64,000 nt of DNA from Monoplex corrugatus. Taxonomy: Eukaryota > Mollusca > Gastropoda > Littorinimorpha > Ranellidae. The stretch is from positions 2,406,593 to 2,470,592 of the forward strand of contig JAPXFY010000022.1 in assembly GCA_030674185.1 (NCBI GenBank), written 5' to 3'. The translations under genes were made by a program, and so were the position numbers. How positions within the stretch are numbered: the first letter of the stretch is position 1; every line of letters begins with the position of its first letter. The notes below the pieces were generated by a model. That model saw nothing but the letters and a program-made list of their open reading frames with translations. It had not been told where the DNA came from and made no database searches. Positions 50,395 to 60,900 of this stretch are shown one piece after another.

Positions 50395-51940
50395 CTGATT
50401 TATAAACATGTAATAGGGCCTACCTAACATCACTGATTCATACACATTCTTGTAATAGGCCTACCTAACATCACTGATTCATACACATTCTTGTAACAGG
50501 GCAATAGGCCTACCTAACATCACTGATTCATACACAGTATTGTAATAGGGCCTACCTAACATCACTGATTCATACACAGTATTGTAATAGGGCCTACCTA
50601 ACATCACTGATTCATACACATATTGTAATAGGGCCTACCTAACATCACTGATTCATACACAGTATTGTAATAGGGCCTACCTAACATCACTGATTCATAC
50701 ACAGTATTGTAATAGGGCCTACCTAACATCACTGATTCATACACAGTATTGTATACTAATAGGGCCTACCTAACATCACTGATTCATACACAGTATTGTA
50801 ATAGGGCCTACCTAACATCACTGATTCATACACAGTATTGTAATAGGGCCTACCTAACATCACTGATTCATACACAGTATTGTATACTATAGGGCCTACC
50901 TAACATCACTGATTCATACACAGTATTGTAATACTAATAGGGCCTACCTAACATCACTGATTCATACACAGTATTGTAATAGGGCCTACCTAACATCACT
51001 GATTCATATACATTATTGTAATAGGGCCTACCTAACATCACTGATTCATACACAGTATTGTAATAGGGCCTACCTAACATCACTGATTCATACACAGTAT
51101 TGTAATAGGGCCTACCTAACATCACTGATTCATACACAGTATTGTAATAGGGCCTACCTAACATCACTGATTCATACACAGTATTGTAATAGGGCCTACC
51201 TAACATCACTGATTCATACACAGTATTGTAATAGGGCCTACCTAACATCACTGATTCATACACAGTATTGTAAATAATAGGGCCTACCTAACATCACTGA
51301 TTCATACACAGTATTGTAATAGGGCCTACCTAACATCACTGATTCATACACAGTATTGTAATAGGGCCTACCTAACATCACTGATTCATACACAGTATTG
51401 TAATAGGGCCTACCTAACATCACTGATTCATACACAGTATTGTAATAGGGCCTACCTAACATCACTGATTCATACACAGTATTGTAATAGGGCCTACCTA
51501 ACATCACTGATTCATACACAGTATTGTAATCTAATAGGGCCTACCTAACATCACTGATTCATACACAGTATTGTAATAGGGCCTACCTAACATCACTGAT
51601 TCATACACAGTATTGTAAATAGGGCCTACCTAACATCACTGATTCATACACAGTATTGTAATAGGGCCTACCTAACATCACTGATTCATACACAGTATTG
51701 CAATAGGGCCTACCTAACATCACTGATTCATACACAGTATTGTAATAGGGCCTACCTAACATCACTGATTCATACACAGTATTGTAATAGGGCCTACCTA
51801 ACATCACTGAGGCGGAGGACAGGACCGTTGGCGACGGCTGGCTTCAGAGTGTCTCTCATCTCCCTCTCGCCATCACGGGCAGGAGAATGATGAGATGATG
51901 ATGAACATCACTGTTCATATACAGTATTGTAATAGGCCTA
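50395..51940. repeat. 42-bp minisatellite
   Basis: About 34 units with 'cctaacatcactgattcata' and 'cagtattgtaatagggcc'. A few units carry short extra 'tacta' or 'aata' insertions (50755, 50930, 51272, 51530). Highly uniform, with a short LINE tail inserted at 51811-51903. Period divisible by three gives minus-strand open frames. Confidence 0.97.
51811..51903 (+). mobile_element. 93-bp LINE 3' end inserted in the 42-bp array
   Basis: 'ggcggaggacaggaccgttg' to 'caggagaatgatgagatgatg' reads, allowing one shift, as the extreme C terminus of a non-LTR element (AEDRT, WRRLAS, GQEND) with a GATGAT tail. It is flanked by AACATCACTG on both sides (51800-51809 and 51904-51913). Confidence 0.65.
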
Positions 51941-51957
51941 CTACTTGAAGTCTGCAT

Positions 51958-52470
51958 TGTTTAGAGGATTATACACTCGACAATTCGTACGTGCTCCATT
52001 CAATAATCTGCCAGCAATTATCTGGCAGTGTACTCCATTCCAATCTGCCAGCAATTATCTGGCAGTGTACTCCATTCCAATCTGCCAGCAATTATCTGGC
52101 AGTGTACTCCATTCCAATCTGTCAGCAATTATCTGGCAGTGTACTCCATTCCAATCTGTCAGCAATTATCTGGCAGTGTACTCCATTCCAATCTGTCAGC
52201 AATTATCTGGCAGTGTACTCCATTCCAATCTGTCAGCAATTATCTGGCAGACAGCTAAGCCTACACAAAACCCTATGTGCTGGCAAGGTCTTGAAATGGG
52301 GAGGGAGAGGGCCCCGTGAAACACGAAACACTAACTGTGACTAAGCTCACGCTACCAGAATGATTGACGCATTATGATTAAGATGGGCAGTGAGGACGCC
52401 AAATGTTAATGCTGTAGATGGGACTGAACTCAAGATATAAGCTTTTGATCCATGACCCCAGCTTAAGAAA
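51958..52470 (-). mobile_element. SINE with a 37-bp internal expansion
   Basis: Minus-strand SINE: the B-box-like part lies near 52420-52436, the body at 52260-52410 ('tgctggcaaggtcttgaaat', 'ccagaatgattgacgc') and the 3' end at about 51960. At 52005-52250 a 37-bp piece ('gtgtactccattccaatctg', 'ccagcaattatctggca') is repeated about seven times. The unit contains CTGCCAG and CTGGCAG, which can pair. Confidence 0.75.
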
Positions 52471-52504
52471 TTCTAGAACAAGTGTGATTGCCTGCATTAA
52501 AAAC

Positions 52505-52585
52505 AAACAGGAATGAGAAAAACATGAAAATAGAATCAGAAGGCATATTGATATTTGATATAACAAGACAGGCACAAATTTCCTC
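52505..52585 (+). repeat. Dispersed repeat (partial copy)
   Basis: 'caggaatgagaaaaacatg' to 'aacaagacaggcacaaatt'. Same family as 5956-6060 and in inverted orientation to the copy at 52669-52771. Confidence 0.7.
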
Positions 52586-52668
52586 ATGCTCATCCAGACA
52601 ACAGGGAAGTTTGGCTGATTTTCCTTTGGTTTTTGTGTTTGTTGTTATTTGTTGCTGTCTTTAGTTTA

Positions 52669-52771
52669 TAAATGCTTGACAAAGGCCAGTTGGCTGAAAA
52701 TTTGCGCCTGTCTCGTCTTGTTACATTAGATAAGCCTTCTGATTCTATTTTTGTGTTTTTCTGGTTCCTTT
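52669..52771 (-). repeat. Dispersed repeat (inverted copy)
   Basis: The complement reads 'ggaaccagaaaaacac', 'aatagaatcagaaggc', 'ggcgcaaattttcagcc' and 'aactggcctttgtcaagc'. It is the closest match to the flanks of retrotransposon copy 1 and includes the right-hand part missing from the copy at 52505-52585. Confidence 0.75.
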
Positions 52772-53621
52772 CTAAAGAACCAACCAGCCTGTGAAAACAA
52801 TCTAATCAGCAAATCTGACATAACTTTTAGTTGTAAGGGCACTTTAACAATAACAAAAAGTATGTAACAGATCCATAACTAACAATGACAATTAAACTTT
52901 TGGAGCAATTTCAAAATATTTTACCCTAGTGACGATAGTGGATGTAGGCCTATGGTAAAGAATTTTAAAGAGCTTCTGACCTAATGTACATCCTCACACT
53001 GCAAGTATAATAACCTGCCAGCTAGTGCAAAATTCATTCTACTTTCTAGTTTCTACATCTACTTTCCTTGTTTCCATGCATTGGCAAGTGTGCGAGGTAC
53101 CAAGACACACATACACATATTGCCAACAATCATATACATGACCTCTGACATATTTGGCTGTACATATCAATGGGGGAGGGGGTGGGAAAGGGGGAGGGAA
53201 CTGAGCGGTATGATCAGATGGTGTGGGTGGATATCAGTATGAGGAAAAAAAGTTGACAGACAATCTTGTCCTTTCTTTCATATTATCAAATCATCATTAT
53301 TAAATGCAAATTTCAGTTTAAGTCAAACGCTCAAGAAGCTCAACAAGGCTTGAAAGACAACAGACTAGAACGAGGCGTGAACAGTGTTGCTAACTGAAAT
53401 TGACGTCTGCTAGTGCTAGGAACTCAGGAATGCTCTGTTCAGAGTGACACGATCATATGAAATCTCTCGTCCAAAGTCAATCTCTTTGAAACCATCAGGA
53501 TGTTTAGAGTATGCGCTAATTTAGCAACGACCTCACAATTTGTTTCCGTCAGATAAATTCGACTGGGATCGACTGGAACACGCCAAATACACACTAACTT
53601 GTAAATGTAAGGGGGACTCAC
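52772..53621. other. No gene recognised
   Basis: About 850 bp of apparently unique sequence directly downstream of the minus-strand exon at 53622-53878, probably its intron. A 56-codon open stretch at 53439-53610 (-) is not in phase with that exon and lacks convincing splice signals. Confidence 0.5.
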
Positions 53622-53878
53622 TGCGTTTGGCTGAGGTAGTCAAGTGCCCAACGTAAACTCTCTCCTTCGATCTCGGACGGCTCTAGCATATAAGACACAT
53701 GCCGAATAGGGGAATCATTCTCCTCTGATGACGGTTCCTCTACATCACGACAAAATGTTTCCAGGAATCGTTTAAACGACGATATTTCATTTTCATTGGG
53801 ATCATCCATCCCTGTGATAAGCTTCGTGCACCATGCTAAAGCAACTAACACTTTGTGCTCATCAATGCATGACGTCAT
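53622..53878 (-). CDS. Probable first coding exon of an unrecognised gene, divergent from RAD51C
   Basis: On the minus strand an ATG at 53878 opens 85 codons of coding-like composition: MTSCIDEHKVLVALAWC, FKRFLETFCRDVEEPSSEEN, EGESLRWALDYLSQT. A helical segment is followed by an acidic stretch and another helix. It reaches GTGAGT (53616-53621), a good splice donor, leaving phase 2. If the donor is not used, the frame stops two codons later, which would make an 86-residue protein. The ATG context is weak (T at -3). I do not recognise the family. It lies about 1.84 kb head-to-head with RAD51C. The exon at 4930-5060 is on the same strand and could in principle belong to the same transcript. Confidence 0.5.
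53870..53877. promoter_or_regulatory. Perfect CRE-like palindrome TGACGTCA
   Basis: TGACGTCA is the consensus CREB/ATF site. It overlaps the start codon of the minus-strand exon and lies in the region between two divergent genes. Function is inferred; a chance match is possible. Confidence 0.3.
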
Positions 53879-54184
53879 GAAAATATGTGTAAGTGGTTCC
53901 CACTTCCCGCGGCATTTGGACCGTCACCGTCGTCTGCAAATACAAGGATCCATCAACAGAGTTTGTACCTGTCGTGTTTTGTTACCTAGGCCAAGATTTA
54001 AAACTTGTCACAGGTTTCATTAATTTTTTGTATTCAAACTGCTACATTTCAGTTTTAGACTGAGTCTGTCAAGTGCGCAAACGTCGGACATCAATCGGAA
54101 GAACCTGTGTTCAGTCTAACCTACTGCTACTGCCAAGTCAGTCATCTCAGGGGTCTGGCGTGTAAATAATGGATAGTTTTGTCC

Positions 54185-54280
54185 GATCTCCCCAGTTCAA
54201 AGTGTGTGCAGACCTGTCAGTGCCTAGTCACCCCGTCATATGTATACGTATGCAGAATATTAAACACGCGAACGATTGAA
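54185..54280 (+). repeat. Dispersed repeat family B (fragment)
   Basis: 'gtgtgcagacctgtcagtg' and 'gtatacgtatgcagaatatt' align with 6820-6875. Confidence 0.5.
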
Positions 54281-54324
54281 GTATTTGAAACACTCACTTA
54301 AAGTAAAGTTAAACTTAGTTAAAC

Positions 54325-54770
54325 TTAAACTTAAAGGCAGAAGGACAAGAGGTGACCTTATTCAAACGTATAAGATATTTAATGGAGTTGATAATATTTG
54401 TGTTGACTCACTGTTTTCTGTTTCACAATGTAATATCACAAGAAACAAGGAAGGAAAGATATTTATTTAGCACTGTCGTACTAACACTTTTCTTTTTCAC
54501 ATCGAGTAGCCCCTTTGTGGAATAAACTCCCAACTAACATAAAATTTGCACAAGATATAAACAAATTCAAGAATTTTTTTGACGAAATTCCAAAATTCAA
54601 AGAACTTTTTTTCGATTATGATGATTAAAGGCCTGATTAGGCTTGTGCAAACAAAAAGAAAATGCGCATTAACACCTGTTTTATAAATAGTTGAGAATGA
54701 GGGGACATAAATAGGCCGAAAGGCCTAGGCCATTGAAAGCCAGTCCCAACTACTACTACTACTACGCACA
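54325..54770 (+). pseudogene. Non-LTR retrotransposon C-terminal remnant
   Basis: Conceptual translation with frame breaks gives RRTRGDLIQTYKIFNG, then NITRNKEGKIF, then a 'PLWNKLP'-like block and NKFKNFFDEIP. This is the typical end of jockey/CR1-type reverse transcriptases. A stop or frame change occurs near 54468-54480. The 3' UTR ends in (CTA)n at about 54750-54766. It is a different element from the RTE-like and CR1/L2-like pieces elsewhere. Confidence 0.7.
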
Positions 54771-54826
54771 TTAATTATGATTGTTACATAGTAAAGTCAC
54801 ACTGTGACTCATGTCAGCGGCTGAGT

Positions 54827-55075
54827 TAACCCTTTGACTCCCGTACCAACAGCACAAACTTAATCCTTTTATTCCTTCACCGTATCCACTAGTTTCCTAG
54901 AGGAAGAGACCAGACAAACCTCTACCCTTTACCCACATGACCTGGGAGATCAGACAAACCTCTACTCCTTACCCACCAGGTGGAGGTGCCTGGGAGGATC
55001 AAATCCAGAGTCCTCTGATAGGGAGTCCAACATTCACCTGCTTGAACACTGCGCCCGCTACTGGCTAAACCATGA
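54827..55075 (-). mobile_element. TTAACCC trace and a second tRNA-like SINE
   Basis: 54827-54900 has 'ttaaccctttgactcccg' (foldback family). 54930-55072 on the minus strand reads 'tagcgggcgcagtgttcaag' (A-box-like) and 'ggatttgatcctcccagg' (B-box-like), a tRNA-like head different from that of the main SINE family. Confidence 0.55.
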
Positions 55076-55245
55076 TAATTGTGTTCACATACAGTCACTA
55101 TCATACACTGATGTGTGTTCACGTGTATAAGCTGTCTGCTCACTTGTACAAGCTGTCTGCTCACAAGCTGTCTGCTCACTTGTACAAGCTAGCTGCTCAC
55201 ATGTACTGATGTTCTGATGTATGCTCATAGTCATACGTACTGATC
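55076..55245. repeat. Short tandem 'tgtctgctcac' units
   Basis: Several imperfect copies of 'acaagctgtctgctcac' at 55125-55205, with no gene. Confidence 0.7.
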
Positions 55246-55505
55246 ACATGGTTATAATATATAATTGTATATGCTATGCTCTCTATAATTTTCCATTGCT
55301 TTTATTCTTGCTTTTATTGCTTTTATTCTTTCTCCCCATTTATAGCCATGCGTGTGTGTGTGTGTGTATGTGTGGTGTGTGTGTGCGTGCGTGTGTGTGC
55401 GTGCGTGCGTGCGTGCGTGCTTGCGTGTGTGTCTGCTTCAGCGCTTAGATTTGATTTTATCAAGAATTTTGCGCTATATAAATATTGTAATTATTGTAAT
55501 TATTA
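55246..55505 (+). mobile_element. LINE 3' tail with internal microsatellite, RAD51C upstream region
   Basis: Identical in order, and nearly in sequence, to the complement of 25712-26000: 'atcacatggttataatat', 'aattttccattgctttt', a TG/TGCG microsatellite (55351-55430), 'gcgctatataaatattg' and an A/T tail. 5'-truncated. It sits about 200 bp upstream of the RAD51C start. Confidence 0.8.
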
Positions 55506-55718
55506 ATTATTAGCTCACAATGATGTCGGGTTCATGTGCACACATGCCTGTGAATCTCTGTTGTGTTTGTTTACAGATCACAGATTTTTCATAGAAGCAT
55601 TTCACCAGTACCAGACAAGAACAGGGCATGCATGATGCATGATGACCAAACAGAGCAAAGAAAGATTGGCACCACCATCATGAAATGGCAGTAACTGATT
55701 ATATTGAGCTTGAAAATC

Positions 55719-55872
55719 ATGGCAACCAGTACAGGTATGAACATGGGTGTGACCTCACAGCGACAGTTGCTGACCTTTCCGTTGTCATCGGCAGTGCGAG
55801 CCAAACTGTCAGCTGCTGGCTTCCTTACGGTGGCTGACCTCAATAACATTAAGCCATCACAACTGAGTAAAG
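55719..55872 (+). CDS. RAD51C: RAD51C coding exon 1
   Basis: Encodes [18 protein letters not shown] through [10 protein letters not shown] (51 codons plus one base). It ends at AAAG|GTGAGA, phase 1, as in human exon 1. An acceptor-like 'tgtgtttgtttacag' ending at 55576 suggests that this exon begins at about 55577 with a short 5' UTR and that a separate upstream non-coding exon exists. Confidence 0.9.
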
Positions 55873-57883
55873 GTGAGATTATAAATGTGGCATTGTTGAA
55901 CTTTAGTCATTCTGTTGAGATGAGATAGTCCAGCCCTGCAAGTGGCAAATGTTTTACTCGCCTTGGCATGATGATTTCGCTTTTAAGTGAAAAACAAATC
56001 TGGTGACAGAACACGTCCCTGCCTAACACCTCTTTTGATATTTTGGAAAGGGCTTATAATGATATCATTTTCAACTCTTATTTCTGCTGTTTGTTTCCAA
56101 TACATGCATAGATGTGTACAATAAAAACTCCACTGTGTACATGACTGTTCACACTGTGTACATAATATAATATATGTATAGATATATATGTACAATAAAA
56201 ACTCCACTCTGTACATAGCTGTTTACAGTGTGCATAATATATGTATAGATGTGTACAATAAAAACTCCACTCCACTCTGTACATAGCTGTTTACAGTGTG
56301 CATAATATTGTATATGTATAGATCATTAGATGTGTACAATAAAAACTCCACTGTGTACATGGCTGTTTACACAGTGTACATAATATTGTAATATATATAG
56401 ATGTGTACAATAAAAACTCCACTGTGTACATGGCTGTTTACACAGTGTACATAATATGGTATATATATAGATGTGTACAATAAAAACTCCACTTGTACAT
56501 GGCTGTTTACACAGTGTACATAATATGGTATATGTATAGATGTGTACAATAAAAACTCCACTCTGTACATGGCTGTTTACACAGTGTACATAATATGGTA
56601 TATATATATATAGAGATGTGTACAATAAAAACTCCACTGTGTACATGGCTGTTTACACAGTGTACATAATATGGTATATATATATAGAGAGATGTGTACA
56701 ATAAAAACTCCACTGTGTACATGGCTGTTTACACAGTGTACATAATATGGTATATATATAGATGTGTACAATAAAAACTCCACTCTGTACATGGCTGTTT
56801 ACACAGTGTACATAATATGGTATATATATATATATAGATGTGTACAATAAAAACTCCACTGTGTACATGGCTGTTTACACAGTGATTACATAATATGGTA
56901 TATATATATATATAGATGTGTAACAATAAAAACTCCACTGTGTACATGGCTGTTTACACAGTGTACATAATATGGTATATATATATATATATAGATGTGT
57001 ACAATAAAAACTCCACTCTGTACATGGCTGTTTACACAGTGTACATAATATGGTATATATATATATATATATAGATGTGTACAATAAAAACTCCACTGTG
57101 TACATGGCTGTTTACACAGTGTACATAATATGGTAGGTATATATATAGATGTGTACAATAAAAACTCCACTCTGTACATGGCTGTTTACACAGTGTACAT
57201 AATATGGTATATATATATATAGATGTGTACAATAAAAACTCCACTCTGTACATGGCTGTTTACACAGTGTACATAATATGGTATGTATAGATGTGTACAA
57301 TAAAAACTTCACTGTGTACATGGCTGTTTACACAGTGTACATAATATAGTATATGTATAGATGTGTACAATAAAAACTCCACTGTGTACATGGCTGTTTA
57401 CACAGTGTACATAATATAGTATGTATGTATAGATGTGTTCAATAAAAACTCCACTCCACTGTGTACATGGCTGTTTACACAGTGTACATAATACAGTATA
57501 TGTATTGATGTGTACAATAAAAACTCTACTCTGTACATGGCTGTTTACAATGTGCAGATTACATGATATGTATATATATAGAATATATGTGACACACATA
57601 GTATCTTAAGAAAAAGGTAATAAATTTCCTGCATTTCCAGAAACAGGCATCAACCTGGAAGACGCCGTAGAAGTGATAAAGATCATATCAGGGGAGGGAA
57701 GAAGCACAGCATCAACAGCCAGTCAGAGTGCTCTGGAGTTGTTGGAACAGGAACAAACGTTACCCAGCATTGTGACTTTCTGCGCTGACCTTGATGAGGT
57801 GCTGGGAGGGGGCGTGGCACTTCGCAAAGTGACGGAGATCTGTGGTGCTCCTGGTGTGGGGAAAACCCAGATGTGGTGGGTTT

Positions 57884-57944
<61 letters not shown>

Positions 57945-60900
57945 TGCCTCTGTGTGTGTGTGTCTGCCTCTGTGTGTGTGTGTCAGTGCCTCTGTGTGTG
58001 TGCGTGTGTTAGTGCCTGTGTGTTGTGTTTGTGTGTGTTAGAGTGCCTGTGTGTGTGTGTTGTTGTTGTTGTGATACTAATTTACTTAAACTTTGCTCTG
58101 TGGGAATGCCTAGGGCTCTTTCAGTATAAATAATATCCCTGCTGGAAATTATGTGCTAGAAATTGCTCTTTTATGTCAGTCTCTTTGCTTCTGTCTTGTT
58201 CCTTTGCTTTCTGTCATTTCTTGGTATCATTTTCTGCCTTGCTGGTCCATTCACCTGTATGGATTCGATAAGGTATTACATACTTTCTCTTAGGATTGAT
58301 AATTCGGCACATGTAACACCTCTTACATACTACTAAGAGGAATGTGTTACACGTGGTAGTTGATTTTGTTCATTATACATAGTACTGTACAGGACGAAGA
58401 GAGAAGAAAGTGGATAGGGAAAATAAAAGTGTCCATTGTCACTGGAAATTCAGGGAAGGCAGATTTGCTGTAGGTGAACTTTACTATGTATACAAAATAT
58501 GCCATGTATGAAATCTTCCATTTATTGAAAGATCACCCGTCTGTTCAATCATTCATCTATCTACCTATCCATTGTCAGTGATGCTCTTCCTCCCTCTTCG
58601 TAAAAAATAACAACCAACCAATGAGAATAAAAAACGATATAAGCTCTTTCCAAAACATCAAAAGAGGAGTAAGACAGGGTTGTGTTTTTGTCACACAGAT
58701 CATGAGAAACCTAGAGGAAGACCCTGGATTAAAGGTCGGAGGAAAAATGATAAACCAACATTCGATATGCAGATGACACCGTGCTAATTGCAGAAAGTGA
58801 AAGGGACCTACAAAACCTTGTGAATATACTTGAAATAGAAAGCAAAGGTAAGGGGTTGGAACTAAACAGCAGGAAGACTGAAGTCATGGTGATCATTAAA
58901 AAACATGAAATCCCCTCATGCAAAATAACAGCAAACGGCACAACCTTGAGACAGGTTGATAATTTTAAATACCTTGGAACGATCATTTCACCAGACGGCA
59001 GATGCACATCAGAAATAGCCAGCAGAATCGGCCAAGCCAAAACAACATTCAAGAAGATGAAAAGCATTCTTACCAGCAAATGCCTGTCAATTAACATCAG
59101 GAAGACAGTTCTTGAATGTTATATAGAACCAATACTGTTGTACGGATGTGAGGCGTGGACAGTCAACAAACAAAGCCAGAACAAGATTGAGGCAGCCGAG
59201 ATGTGGTTTCTAAGAAGGATGTTGAGAGTTCCATGGACAGCAAAGAAAACAAACGAGACAGTCTTGATGGAGGCAGACACAAGTAGATCATTCATAAGGA
59301 AGATTAGGAAAAGACAGGCAACATTTATAGGCCATTTTATGAGGAAAGGGGAATTGGAAACACCTGGTCACAACGGGAAAGCTGGAGGGAAAGAGAGCAC
59401 CAGGTAGACCCAGGGAGAAGATGCTAGACGGACTTGCAGAGTGGCTGGGGACAGGGAGGGTGGTAGAGATGCTTGAGGCAACAAGAGATAGAGACAGATG
59501 GAAGTCAATAATCGCCAACGCCATGCGGCAAGGCACCTGATGATGATGAACCAATTAACATGGAAGCCTCTAACAACCTTAATGTTATTGTCAACTTAAA
59601 TATTATTAGACAACTTTTATCTGTTGTCAACTTAAATGTTTAATTTTATCTGCTGTCAACCTCTCTGTGTTACCTGGTACTTCTTTTTTTTTTTTTTTTT
59701 TTTTTAAAGGAAGATGATTGCATATCAACTGAAGGTGTGTGTGTGTGTGTATGAGTGAATGAGAAGAACTCAGAAAAAGTCAAAACTGTGTGATTGTCTC
59801 CCTGCCTCTCTGTCTGTCTGTCTGTCTGTGACAAATATGTGTGAACAAGACATTCTCACCTCTCTATGCATGGATCTTAACCAAATTTTGGTCAGTGCTG
59901 TGAAGACTGTGGAGGACTCATGAAGCATAAGTTCGGCAGTCTTAAAGTCAAAGTCACATAGACATAGACTAAAAAAAACAAAATGCTTACATTCAGCAAT
60001 TTGGGAAAGGTATGTAAACCACATGTTGCCAGGAATTTGTGAAAATATTGAATTGTGTTTTCACTGTTTTGACAGTTTACCATTGTCCTTCACTTTAGGT
60101 GAGTTTTTTTTTCATGCGACGCATCTTAAGGTGATGGTGACCTTGAGAAGTACAAAATCTGGATTATCTGTGATGCTTTTTGAATGAAAAGAAAGTTTGT
60201 TAAATGGTTTGAACTTCATGTCTTTTTTAATGCCTTTTTCCTTTATTTTGTTTGTTTTGATTTTTCTAAAACCTAGCATTCAGCTGGCTGTGGATGCCAG
60301 CATTCCTGAAGAGCTGGGTGGAGCGGGAGGGGAGGTAATCTACATTGACACAGAGGGCAGCTTCATCATTGAACGAGTTGTCGACGTCGCTAAGGCAACC
60401 ACCAACCACTGTCAACACATGGCAAAGAACATGGAAGGTGTGTGTGTGTGTGTGTGAGTGTGTGTGTGTGTGTGTGTGTGAGAGAGATAGATAGAGAGGG
60501 AAAGATTGTGTGCGTGTTACACGTGTGTAAGTGTATAATTTGACATATTTCCACATGTCTTACACACATAGGAACAACAAGAATAAAATGGTAATAACAA
60601 CAACCAACCATAACATCAACAACTACCAACCACAACATCAACAACTACCAACCACAACATCAACAACTACCAACCACAACATCAACAACTACCAACCACA
60701 ACATCAACAACTACCAACCACAACATCAACAACTACCAACCACAACATCAACAACTACCAACCACAATATCAACAACTACCAACCACAACCAACCACAAC
60801 ATCAATAACTACCAACCACAACATACAACTACCAACCACAACACCAAACACAACAACTACAAACCAAAACCACACATCAACTACCAACCACAACATCAAC

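Noticed and set aside
53439..53621. Second exon of the divergent minus-strand gene
   Set aside because: Joining would need an intron of about 49 bp and the phases do not match; no homology recognised.
60452..60457. GTGAGT as the RAD51C exon 3 donor
   Set aside because: It would extend the exon by 14 bases and break the frame into exon 4; the GT at 60438 preserves the conserved phase.
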